Positions 1 through 9,017 of a DNA stretch of 64,000 bases are shown here, piece after piece (within the stretch, counting starts at the first letter, position 1; every line of letters begins with the position of its first letter). Source of the DNA: Picochlorum sp. 'celeri' (taxonomy: Eukaryota; Chlorophyta; Trebouxiophyceae); assembly GCA_010909725.1 (NCBI GenBank), contig JAACMV010000020.1, positions 558,001-622,000 on the forward strand. Direction: 5' to 3'. A program made the translations under genes and the position numbers. The notes under the pieces are model-generated. The model did no database searches. It was not told the DNA's origin and saw nothing but the letters and a program-made list of their open reading frames with translations.

Positions 1-167
1 AGGAACTTAGTGCACGAAAAGAAGCAATGAGTGTTCTATCCGATCGTCTTTTAGAAAAAGAGACGGTGTTTGGAGAAGAAGTTATGGAGATTATCAAGCA
101 GTATGAGCCAGCCGGAAAACTACAGGATGCATCATCATCTTCTTCTTCGTCCTCCTCTTCTGTGTAA
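1..167 (+). CDS. FtsH-type AAA metalloprotease, 3' end only
   Basis: Only the last 54 codons are inside the window, read from base 3 to the TAA at 165-167. The peptide contains RLLEKETVFGEEVMEII, the helical C-terminal signature of FtsH proteases, in which an LLEKET-type motif is followed by a G-E-E segment. FtsH enzymes are membrane-anchored ATP- and zinc-dependent proteases of plastid thylakoids and mitochondria. The AAA and HExxH regions lie upstream, so the paralogue cannot be assigned. The protein ends in a run of about ten serines followed by valine. The stop codon lies inside TGTAA, the green-algal polyadenylation motif. The neighbour is a convergent plastid YbaB-type gene. Confidence 0.7.
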   Translation, partial: ELSARKEAMSVLSDRLLEKETVFGEEVMEIIKQYEPAGKLQDASSSSSSSSSSV

Positions 168-326
168 CGCTCTCTTTCTTCGTTCCTCTCACCTTTATCA
201 CAGTAGGAACGAGTACATAAATATATGTATGTGCTATAACACGTTTGCAGACATATTGGTCCTCTGAGCTTTACAGAGCTTGACCAATACATACTAGATT
301 TCACATCTTACATGGATAGAATTGGT

Positions 327-983
327 TTACATATTCTGAGGTGGCTGTGGCAATCCCAATGACTGAGCCAATTTCGCCATTCGCTCCTTCATTCCTGCAA
401 CACTCTTTGCATGTGCATCCTTCATCGCTTCAGTCACCAATGCAGACAACTTCTCATTCCCTTGACTGTATGCTGCCTCTGTGATATCTACAGACTTTGG
501 CTCCTGGTTCCCCGTCATAATCACACGCACAGTCTCATCAGAACTATATCCTTCAAAATCAGTGTTTGCCAACTCCTCTTGCACCTTTGCAGCTTCAATC
601 TGAATCATACTCTGAGCCTTTTTGATATTCTCCATAAAGTTGCCCATATTTCCGAGACCTCCAAGACCTCCACCATTCCCCTACATGGACCATAAAATCA
701 ATTTATCAGATGTATTCGACACCATATCAACGCATATCGACGCATCATCGCAACCATCTCAAGATGCGACGTCACAAGAACTCACATCTTTATTACCGCC
801 GCCAAAGAGTGCTCTTGGTGCGACTGCAACCCGTCCAGATCTTCTTTTACTGCAATTTTATGTACATTTATTAGCCAACCAGATGGCCCATTTTGAAATC
901 ATACGACCACCACGCTACTCGTACCTGGTCACGTGGAAACCAGAGACAAAGCTCGGCTTTTGTGTAATTACAGACAACTGCAT
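327..983 (-). CDS. Plastid YbaB/EbfC-family nucleoid-associated protein (STIC2-like)
   Basis: I model three exons: 925-983, 786-849 and 327-680, giving about 158 residues. The junctions are in phase 2 (donor GTACGA) and phase 0 (donor GTGAGT). The last exon holds the YbaB domain, with a MGNFMENIKKAQ helix, VQEELA, a G-N-x-E-P-K-S-VDI strand segment and KLSALVTEAMKDAH near the C-terminus. The first 40 residues are rich in basic and hydroxylated residues and end near APRALFGGG, typical of a chloroplast transit peptide. A Gly-rich linker (GNGGGLGGLGNMG) precedes the domain. Bacterial members bind DNA. The Arabidopsis plastid homologue STIC2 is linked to thylakoid protein biogenesis. It faces the FtsH gene tail to tail. 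Confidence 0.82.
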
Positions 984-1107
984 TGTATTGAATATTTTTA
1001 ATCGACTACTTTATTTTAAATAATTCAAACAGGCACACGCATTGCATTGGATGGAATTTCCTATCCTATGCTCCTGGACACACACAAGGCCCTGATGTGG
1101 ATCAGTC

Positions 1108-2349
1108 TCAGGACGACGAATCCGTGCTCAAACTACTACTACTGCTGCTGCTGCTGTCAGAAGAAGACGAAGATGATGACGAAGACGATGGGCTGGATAT
1201 CGAGTCACATCGTTCATCCTCATCAATAATATATTGGGCACTCTCAGCCAGATCTGGGCGCTCCAACCTGAGATGTTTCAACCAATATCGAGTCATTTTC
1301 GGTCGACTGATCCGACAATGCATAAATACTTTTCTAAAGTTGGCACTCGAACAGAAATTATGTGTCACAGCCACGGTAAAATCCAAGTTGAGGACAACAT
1401 GCCACCACCCATTGGGAACATACACTGTGTCTCCTGGGTGTTGAATAACATGGATTGGTCTCGGATACTTCCAATCCTTCTTCAACGTCTGTGGCCAGAC
1501 GATATCAAACCATCTCGCAGCACTATCCACACCTTTTGGCTTGATGGCGTCTTGTGGCGTCTCAGGACTGAAGAGCACCCACCGCTTGTGACCTCGAACC
1601 AAGGCATTCCATGCAGACGTTCCCAATGGATCCACATGAATATTTGTTCCTGAACGAGCACCTCCCGCACAGAACCACCTCCAAGGTGGTCTCTTATCTT
1701 CCCCAGCGAGTCGCAACAAATCCTCTGAGAAGATAAAAGGGACGGTGTAGTCCTTCATCATACAACTCCCATCCTTTGCAGTCTCTGACAGCACAGATCC
1801 ATCAAAAATATACAATGGAGAATCATCCCGCAAGCCTTGTTCAGGATCATGCGCATATTTCAGAAAATGATGAAATTTCATCCGCACGGGGTACCCATCA
1901 TCATCAGAACCGACTTTGAATGAATAGTCCTTGTATCTCTGCAGCAACGCTGCATCACTCCATTGCCCTTGCATGGCTGGCCAGTGTTCACATACATTCT
2001 TGATCAAACACGGCAAGCCTTTTTTCTCTATACCATGAGAAAATTCTGCAAACGATACCCTCTTCCCATCCACAACATGCATAGAATCATGTGGCCCTTT
2101 GCAATCGACATCACATGTGATGGGAGACTGGCCATACCCATGACGAGTCCAGTCTCCCTTGGAAATACGCAGCTCCGACCGGGCCTTCCTCTTCACCTTT
2201 CGAACAACCCGCTGATATGTATTCCTTTTTATTTTCTTCTTCTTCTTCTTCTTCTTCCGTTGCCTGTCATGAGAGGATGCACCGCCACCCTTTGAGACCT
2301 GGCAGGTCCTCTTGCCCTCCTCCTCCTCCTCCTGCTGATATCGACACAT
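1108..2349 (-). CDS. JMJD6: JmjC dioxygenase, JMJD6 homologue
   Basis: A single-exon gene of 413 residues from the first ATG at 2349. JMJD6 enzymes are nuclear Fe(II)/2-oxoglutarate dioxygenases that hydroxylate lysines in splicing factors; arginine demethylation has also been reported. The metal ligands are visible in SGTNIHVDPLGTSAWNAL (His and Asp) and GWWHVVLNLD (His). Other family blocks include DGYPVRMKFHHF, DDSPLYIFD, RPPWRWFCAGGARSG and GHKRWVLFSPETP. The N-terminus has a long Lys/Arg run (nuclear localisation type). The C-terminus is a long serine tract broken by Asp, as in the animal protein, where a poly-Ser tail affects nuclear localisation. Codons upstream of 2349 stay open, so a longer start cannot be excluded. 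Confidence 0.92.
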   Translation of the reverse strand: MCRYQQEEEEEGKRTCQVSKGGGASSHDRQRKKKKKKKKIKRNTYQRVVRKVKRKARSELRISKGDWTRHGYGQSPITCDVDCKGPHDSMHVVDGKRVSFAEFSHGIEKKGLPCLIKNVCEHWPAMQGQWSDAALLQRYKDYSFKVGSDDDGYPVRMKFHHFLKYAHDPEQGLRDDSPLYIFDGSVLSETAKDGSCMMKDYTVPFIFSEDLLRLAGEDKRPPWRWFCAGGARSGTNIHVDPLGTSAWNALVRGHKRWVLFSPETPQDAIKPKGVDSAARWFDIVWPQTLKKDWKYPRPIHVIQHPGDTVYVPNGWWHVVLNLDFTVAVTHNFCSSANFRKVFMHCRISRPKMTRYWLKHLRLERPDLAESAQYIIDEDERCDSISSPSSSSSSSSSSDSSSSSSSSLSTDSSS

Positions 2350-2776
2350 CACACATCCAACAATACGCACGATTATATGTTCTTATTTTACTACATAAAA
2401 TAATGAGATCCAGGTATTTGAATCGCTCAAATCAATGGCTGTCATGCATTGAAAACATAATGCTCCAATCCCACCGAGCTCAATACCCTTACAGGTCGAC
2501 CCAGTATCAAGAGTATTTTATTTTACTGTAATTTTTCATCCCAACCATGCGCCATTTTTCTGAATGACATCACCAGAAGACATTGCCATGCCTGACAATG
2601 CATGTGTCACATCTATTCGGTCAATAGTCTCCTTTGACCGAATCCGTTATTGATATGCATGAAGACTATGCACTAGGTCGCATGGATTGTAGAGATATCC
2701 ACCGAAACACGTCTATTATTATTACAACGTCATAGATAGACAAGAAGGAGACGACGAGTATTGACATAGACCCATC
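2350..2776. other. Intergenic, shared 5' region of JMJD6 and CDH1
   Basis: About 430 bases lie between two divergently transcribed genes, so this must hold both promoters. It is AT-rich in places. I see no supported coding region, RNA gene or repeat. Confidence 0.5.
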
Positions 2777-4384
2777 ATGGATGACGAATACGGTGGAGGA
2801 AGGAATCATGGTGGTGAATTCGCTCCTTCGAGCAACACAGCAGCATCTCCTTCCAAACGTGTTGTTCAACCTTCTTCTACAAGTAAACCTGTGTCATATT
2901 CTGATAGGTTTATACCCAGCAGAGCAGGGACGTCTCGCCTTGATTGTACGGTCTTGGAACGGGAAACGGTTGCTTCTCATGTGCCGGTCAAAGGCCAGGA
3001 TAAGGATCAGGATTCAGCGAGTGTGTATGGCATGGTGATTCGATCTGAATTGTTGGGTTGCTCGTCGACTGGAGGGGGTGCGAGCTTGCCCTCGTCGCCC
3101 GAGAAGAATCCCCAAGGGGGGGCCGGTGGATCGACAGGGGAGGCATCAGTTCCGCACTTTGGTCTTCTGGAGAGTCCCATGGGGAGAATGTCGAATGGAC
3201 GGGCTGGAGGGGGTGCTGGTCCATCGTCTCAAGGGACGCCAGGGACTGGGAGGAAGACGCTGTTTCGATATGTGACTGATTCATCTGATGCCTATGGAAA
3301 TGTGTGCAAATCTCCGTTTCAGCAGCGTGGGTTGCTGGATGGGAGTGATATATTCGGCAGTAATGAGTCGACGTTTACCTCGCCGGGACGGCTTCCGCGG
3401 AGGATCAATAGATCTCCTTTCAAGGTGCTGGATGCACCCCAGTTGGCTGATGATTTCTACCTCAATCTGGTTGATTGGTCAGCGACCAACACCTTGGCAG
3501 TAGGGTTGGGGTCGGCTGTATATTTATGGTCTGCGTGTACGAGTAAAGTGACCAGGCTTGTCGATCTTGGAAGGGATACGAGCGTGTGCAGCGTGGCATG
3601 GAGTCAACGGGGACATTACTTGTCTGTTGGAGTTGACAATGGGGATGTGCAGCTGTGGGATGCTGTCAAATGTAGACGCCTGCGACTGATGGCTGGTCAT
3701 AGACAGCGTGTAGGATGTATGAATTGGAGCCATCATGTATTGGCAACTGGGAGCAGAGATAGAAGTATTCTTTTGAGGGATGTGAGGGCACCAGAGCATT
3801 CATATGCCAAGTTATCAGCACATCGGTCTGAAGTGTGCGGTCTGAAATGGTCCCCAGATGATAGAGAAATAGCATCTGGTGGAAATGATAATCACCTGAT
3901 GATATGGCAGCCAGGGCATTCGTCGTCGTCGGATCCCGTACAGAAATTCTCGCTGCACACGGCAGCAGTCAAGGCAATTGCATGGAGTCCACATCAGCAT
4001 GGGTTGATTGCGAGTGGGGGAGGCACAGCGGATCGATGTATCAAATTTTGGAATACATCTACTGGAGCAGCGTTGAATAGCGTGGATACAGGATCGCAGG
4101 TGTGTAATTTGGCGTGGTCGAAGAATGTGAATGAGATTGTCAGCACGCATGGATACTCTCAAAATCAAATCATTGTATGGCGATACCAAGGAATGCAAAA
4201 GCTGGCAACGTTGACTGGCCATACACTTCGTGTATTGTATTTGGCATGCTCACCAGATGGACAGACAATCGTGACTGGAGCAGGTGACGAAACCCTGCGC
4301 TTCTGGAATGTATTCCCAGGACCAAAGGCACAGGCAGGCGGTGCGGCTGGTGTAGGGTCCATGATGCGGACTGTTATTCGATAG
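2777..4384 (+). CDS. FZR1: CDH1/FZR (CCS52-type) APC/C activator
   Basis: A single-exon gene of 535 residues with ATG at 2777. This WD40 coactivator recruits substrates to the anaphase-promoting complex from late mitosis through G1; plant CCS52 members also drive endoreduplication. The C-box appears as DRFIPSR near residue 47. The spacer RRINRSPFKVLDAPQLADDF, which leads into the propeller, is typical of CDH1 rather than CDC20. Seven WD-like repeats follow from DFYLNLVDWS to DETLRFWNVFP, including RVGCMNW, ATGSRDRSILLRDVR and SGGNDNHLMIW. The protein ends in a C-terminal Ile-Arg, the IR tail that binds TPR subunits of the APC/C. Several S/T-P sites in the N-terminal 200 residues could be CDK sites. 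Confidence 0.96.
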   Translation: MDDEYGGGRNHGGEFAPSSNTAASPSKRVVQPSSTSKPVSYSDRFIPSRAGTSRLDCTVLERETVASHVPVKGQDKDQDSASVYGMVIRSELLGCSSTGGGASLPSSPEKNPQGGAGGSTGEASVPHFGLLESPMGRMSNGRAGGGAGPSSQGTPGTGRKTLFRYVTDSSDAYGNVCKSPFQQRGLLDGSDIFGSNESTFTSPGRLPRRINRSPFKVLDAPQLADDFYLNLVDWSATNTLAVGLGSAVYLWSACTSKVTRLVDLGRDTSVCSVAWSQRGHYLSVGVDNGDVQLWDAVKCRRLRLMAGHRQRVGCMNWSHHVLATGSRDRSILLRDVRAPEHSYAKLSAHRSEVCGLKWSPDDREIASGGNDNHLMIWQPGHSSSSDPVQKFSLHTAAVKAIAWSPHQHGLIASGGGTADRCIKFWNTSTGAALNSVDTGSQVCNLAWSKNVNEIVSTHGYSQNQIIVWRYQGMQKLATLTGHTLRVLYLACSPDGQTIVTGAGDETLRFWNVFPGPKAQAGGAAGVGSMMRTVIR

Positions 4385-4477
4385 ACACCCACATACACAT
4401 GTAGAACGATATGATCAATTTTCTCATACAAAGAAATAATAATAATAACAGAATAGTCGAATTCAAGTAGTAGCCCT

Positions 4478-5518
4478 CTAGAGTAACATGGGAAGGATGT
4501 GATCAGCAGTGCCCAACACCTCTAGAATATTCAGCTCTCCTTGATTACTACTCGCTGTGAGCACATTCCACAAAGCCTCATCCGAAGGATTAATAACCAC
4601 CTGTACCACACGCTGATGCTTGTCATCCTCCTGCAGCCAATGCCTCACCTTTCTAAAATACGACGTCGAGGCACTCTGTTGAAACGAAATCCCCACCCAG
4701 ACAATCATATCAGCCCCTTTGACATCCTCTTCCATGAGGTCCATGACATCATCAGGCGTAATATATTCCCCATCATCGTCATCATACATCATCACTTTGA
4801 ACCTCAAGGAAGAATCCTTGCACACATCACACCGCACAGACACATGACGTGACAAGGACGCAGCATGTGCTTCGCTCATCAGCGTGGTTGTCCCACACCC
4901 AGTGCATACCAAGTGATGTACTGACCCATGCATCTCGACAGTACACCCATCCACATTACTCTCAGGATCCCACACATCCATCCCTACTCGAGTAGCTAAT
5001 CCATCTATATTCAGCGTATAATGCCGCGACAATCTCCCAGCCTCAGACAAGCGTGCCAGGGCAACGTGCCCAGGAGCAGGAGTAGCAGCACGAGCCTCTC
5101 GTTGAATATCCACAAAGAACGCCTCAGCCTCCTGTTTACGCCTTTTATAAAAAGAATACGTAAACAAGTTTTTCCCATCGCTCAATTGGTACTTTTGCCG
5201 AGCCATATCGTATAATCCACCCTTGGTACTAAATGTCGACATGCCGCTCGTTGCAGACAGACCAGACCCTGAAAATACCACAATCTTTGACGCTCGATGA
5301 GCATATTCCTTTAACAGTTCTATATTACGAGCATTCGAATCATCCCTACAGAAACAGACGGCGGTTGGAAACAACTCAACGACATTCTGCTGACATTGGC
5401 AATACCTTTTCTCACTCTTCCTCCTTTTCCGAAGCGCATAATAGGGCTGGGGAGTATCCTGATCAGAATCAGATGAGCCCATGGTTGTTGTTGTCATGAG
5501 TAGTACCTCGCGTTGCAT
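4478..5518 (-). CDS. Divergent sirtuin-fold protein
   Basis: 346 residues, single exon, ATG at 5518. The Rossmann NAD-binding start reads VVFSGSGLSATSGMSTF, matching the sirtuin GAGxSxxxGIPDFR block but with the PDFR part replaced by STFS. The usual TQNID is TLNID. The catalytic-histidine region is kept as EMHGSVHHLVC. Two Cys pairs, CTGC and CDVC, could form the structural zinc site. The late GTS block reads VGIS. Loss of the Arg in the cofactor loop and of the Gln in TQNID suggests weak or altered deacylase activity, or an NAD-binding role; that is inference. The N-terminus is basic (LRKRRKSEKR), compatible with the nucleus. Confidence 0.8.
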   Translation of the reverse strand: MQREVLLMTTTTMGSSDSDQDTPQPYYALRKRRKSEKRYCQCQQNVVELFPTAVCFCRDDSNARNIELLKEYAHRASKIVVFSGSGLSATSGMSTFSTKGGLYDMARQKYQLSDGKNLFTYSFYKRRKQEAEAFFVDIQREARAATPAPGHVALARLSEAGRLSRHYTLNIDGLATRVGMDVWDPESNVDGCTVEMHGSVHHLVCTGCGTTTLMSEAHAASLSRHVSVRCDVCKDSSLRFKVMMYDDDDGEYITPDDVMDLMEEDVKGADMIVWVGISFQQSASTSYFRKVRHWLQEDDKHQRVVQVVINPSDEALWNVLTASSNQGELNILEVLGTADHILPMLL

Positions 5519-5599
5519 GACTTGAGATTTTCATCTTCTTCTTCTTCTTCTTCTCGTTTCTATTATGCTACATGAAATTACAAATGTCGTATTTAATTT

Positions 5600-6514
5600 T
5601 TAAAGTATGGAACGGAACAGCGTCTGCCAGGCTTTGGCGTCTTGGCCTGGTCCAGGACCAGGACGAGACCCTATGGAAAAGACTGCATTGGTGGTCTCTG
5701 GTGCAGTCAAGCATTGGACAATCGCCTCTGCGACCGCAATGCGGGATGTCTCACCGACCTGGTCATCTTCAAGGGTGAGTTGAATGTCCTGTCTCTCTCC
5801 ACTCACCCCTTTCAATAATGTGTTCAAATCATATGATGTGTATGGGCCATCTGTCAATCTGTTTGGTCTGAGTATAGTGTATGGTACTCCAGAAGCCCGA
5901 AGGGCGTCTTCTGCCATTTTCTTATACTTGAGTACTCCAAATGCGTTCAATATGATGAATGGGAATTGATTGGATCTGTCGACACCAGCTGATGTGGTGA
6001 GGATGAATCTCTTCAGGCCTTTAGATGATGCTGCAGCGTCAATCAAATGCTTCACGCCTATGTAATCTGTCTGCTCTGGAGTATTTCCTCCATCCCATCG
6101 TTTCGAAGGAAATGCTGTTGTCCCAGTGCAGCAACACACGGCATCAACCTTGTCCATCGCCTCTGTCAAGGTTTCTGGTTGCCTCATATCCCCATAGACA
6201 ACCTCCAGATGTGGAGCATCCCCAAGGAGGGTTTTGGTCTTCTCTCGACTTCTGCTTAGTGCTTTGACGGTGTATCCTCGTTCTAAAAGCTTTGCAGCGA
6301 CCAATTGTCCCACACCGCCCGTGGCGCCAGCGACGAGGACTGTTGAGCCAGGTTCACATGTGTGCGTCTGTGCATCTGTCCCATATGCGATCACGCTCCT
6401 TCTTGACTGGATGAATTTTTCATGTAATGTACTATGTGCTGAGGACATCAGGCGTGAAGATCGACCAGAGTCGAAGAAAGGCGTGGAGATACCACTGGCT
6501 AGAATTGGTGCCAT
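5600..6514 (-). CDS. Atypical SDR, NAD(P)-binding, probably plastid
   Basis: 304 residues, single exon, ATG at 6514. The first 55 or so residues are Ser/Arg-rich and low in acid, like a chloroplast transit peptide. The Rossmann motif is VLVAGATGGVGQLVAAKLL, the TGxxGxxG type of atypical short-chain dehydrogenases. FILTTSAGVDRSN and the YTILRPNRLTDGP segment match the NAD(P)H-binding family that includes Arabidopsis At5g02240 and At2g34460. Atypical members often lack the full YxxxK dyad; here KYKKMAEDALR occupies the position. No substrate can be named. It lies 81 bases upstream of the sirtuin gene on the same strand. Confidence 0.85.
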   Translation of the reverse strand: MAPILASGISTPFFDSGRSSRLMSSAHSTLHEKFIQSRRSVIAYGTDAQTHTCEPGSTVLVAGATGGVGQLVAAKLLERGYTVKALSRSREKTKTLLGDAPHLEVVYGDMRQPETLTEAMDKVDAVCCCTGTTAFPSKRWDGGNTPEQTDYIGVKHLIDAAASSKGLKRFILTTSAGVDRSNQFPFIILNAFGVLKYKKMAEDALRASGVPYTILRPNRLTDGPYTSYDLNTLLKGVSGERQDIQLTLEDDQVGETSRIAVAEAIVQCLTAPETTNAVFSIGSRPGPGPGQDAKAWQTLFRSIL

Positions 6515-6627
6515 TGTGACGCTTTCTTCGCTAAATAGTAATTATTAATCGATTTAATGATTTAGGAATGCATGTATGAGCCTTATATTGGATTATTATT
6601 ACATGAGGATGATGATGATGGTCATCA

Positions 6628-8898
6628 TCAAAATCCCTCCACAGTCGGGGAAGTGGAAGTTGATGTCTTCATCTCCTTCTCTGGTAGCTTTGGTGTCTCA
6701 CCAGGAATATACGGAGGCTTTGAGTTGGCCAATAAAGACCAATCTATGTCATGGAACCATGGATGTCGTTTGACATCTTCTGCTCCTGCTTCATGGCCCA
6801 ATCGATCCTCTGGATCTTTTCTGAGCAATGACTTGAGCAAATCCTTGCATTCATCAGACATGGGTGGCTCCAGGGTGGGAAACTGCAGTTTCTTTTTCAG
6901 GATATTGTCAAATGTTGCATCTCGTCGTGGTCCTCTGAAGGGCGAGATGCCAAAGGAGAGTTCGTAAATGAGAATGCCAAAGGACCACCAGTCCACCATG
7001 TAGTCATGACCCTGTCCTGTGATGATTTCTGGAGCCAAGTATTCTTCCGTGCCGACAAAAGAGTTTGCTCTTCCCTTTGGTTTTATTTTAATGATGTAAT
7101 CTTCTCGCTCAGGCGATAGACCATTCTCAATGTCAGTCGCCGAGCGTGGCACGTGTATCTTTTCTACGCTGGGAATAGTCTCTCCTTGGCACCATGACAG
7201 ATCAAAGTCTGTCAGTTTAATATGCCCTGATTCGTGGATGAGAATGTTCTCTGGTTTCAAATCTCGATACATGAATCCATTGAGGTGCAAGTACTGGAGA
7301 GCCATTAACACTTCTGCGGCATAAAACTTGACCCAGGCTTCTGGAAGGCGCTTTCCAGGCATCCGATTCATCAGGCCATACAGCTCACCCCCTGAACAGT
7401 ATTCCAGGATAAAGTGCAAATGTGTGTCGGTTTTTAATTTGGCATAGCATGTTGATAGGAAAGGATGATCAATCGTTTCGAGGATTTTCTGTTCGGTTCT
7501 GACGCGACCAACCTTGTTCCGATCAATCATTTCTTGCTTTTCCAAAGACTTCATGGCAAATTGATGGCCATCCATGGCCACCAAGTCCACCATACCAACA
7601 TCCCCGGTCCCGAGCTGCTTTCGTCGTCTAAAGTCGGAGAGTTTGATTTTTCCTTTATCGTGCTGCAATTTTTGAATAGAGACGCCTCCAGAGTCTTGTC
7701 TTCTGTGAGGCTTGAGTGGCAAGACGGTATTTGTAAAGGATGCCCAAGGGTCCAGACCAACCCAATCAACTCTCTTCAACGCGTTACCAACATCATGTGC
7801 AGCCTTCATTCCTAACGGTGCAGCTTTTTCTACTGTAGATTCTTCCGTGACGTCCACTTGAACGCCGACCAGAAACCTGGGCGCACCAGAGACATCTCGA
7901 ATGGGGGCCACAGTGAGCATATTCCAAAATGGAGTGCCATCCTTTTTGTAATTCAACAGTCTCACCGTGATCTCCCTCTGTTCTTTTATGGCCTTTTTAA
8001 GAGTATCAACTGTTGATCTATCAGTGTGCTTGCCCTGCAAGAAGCGGCAATTCCGCCCCAACACTTCTTCCCTACGATATCCACATAATTCAATGAACGA
8101 ATCAGACGCAAACACAATTGGGCAATCCGGGAGCGTTGGATCCGCAATGACGAAATTCGATTGAATTCTCTCTACAGTCGTCGCAAGATCCAATGCATAA
8201 CGAGGCATCCCCCGACCAGGAGACCCAGCTCCAGATTGCCTTGATAGGCGCTTTGGAGTCTTGCCCTCACCCGCCTGTACTGCATGCAACACGTCATCAA
8301 CAATCGGCTTTGCCACATTCTCCTTCAATCTATCATCATAATTAATCAACACAGGAACTCCAGATGCATCATGAATCGCATGACCTTCCGTTGTCGACGT
8401 CACATCCACCTGCACCCCCACAAACTTGACAACCCGACCAGTCTCATCGCGAATCGGCGTGATTGTCAGCAAATTCCAAAACGGCGTCCCATCCTTTTTA
8501 TAATTCAACAATCTAGTACACAACGATTTGCCCGTCTTCACAGCTTCTCTAATCTGATCCACAGATTTTGGATCAGTACCTTCTCCTTGTAAAAATCTGC
8601 AATTATGCCCAAGAATCTCCTCAGAGGAGTAGCCAGTCATCTGCATAAACCCTTCGCTTGCATACACAAGCGGGCAGTCGGGCAGCGTAGCATCAGCAAC
8701 TACAAATGTATGACGTAAACCAGCCAATGCAGTTGTTAATTTCGCCTGGGGCAATGGCACCTGCGCAGTCGTCACCGTGCTTGGCTCTTTCTGCCCAGCA
8801 ACGTCTCCCTCCGTCACCATCCTTGCTTTGTTTTCATCCGACGACACCTAGTATGTGTCTCCCATATATCAAAATGAAAAATGTTCTACCCTCACCAT
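6628..8898 (-). CDS. PHOT: Phototropin blue-light receptor kinase
   Basis: About 740 residues, close to Chlamydomonas phototropin. LOV1 (residues about 45-150) and LOV2 (about 228-335) each carry the flavin-adduct motif NCRFLQG, with the photoactive Cys near 84 and 268. The kinase begins near residue 405 ([13 protein letters not shown]). It has [10 protein letters not shown] and the phototropin-specific DFD in place of DFG ([10 protein letters not shown]), then an insert and [14 protein letters not shown] photochemistry in the LOV domains releases the AGC-type kinase. The start is unusual. The open frame begins with GTG at 8847, just after an acceptor (CATACTAG). A 48-nt intron (8848-8895, donor GTGAGG) would put the ATG alone in exon 1 at 8896-8898. 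The alternative is the in-frame ATG at 8820. Confidence 0.95.
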
Positions 8899-9017
8899 GA
8901 GGCACGAAGATAAAACTATCCCGGAGTGTCGAGAATTGTCACAAGCGCAGTCTTATCTGCTCCACCTCAGAACCCTCGTGAGCATGCGATAGCTCTACTC
9001 TGATTCCAAACATACAT

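Noticed and set aside
622..1023. 133-codon plus-strand open frame
   Set aside because: It lies antisense to the three-exon YbaB gene, whose splice phases and protein continuity are strong; the plus frame has no domain.
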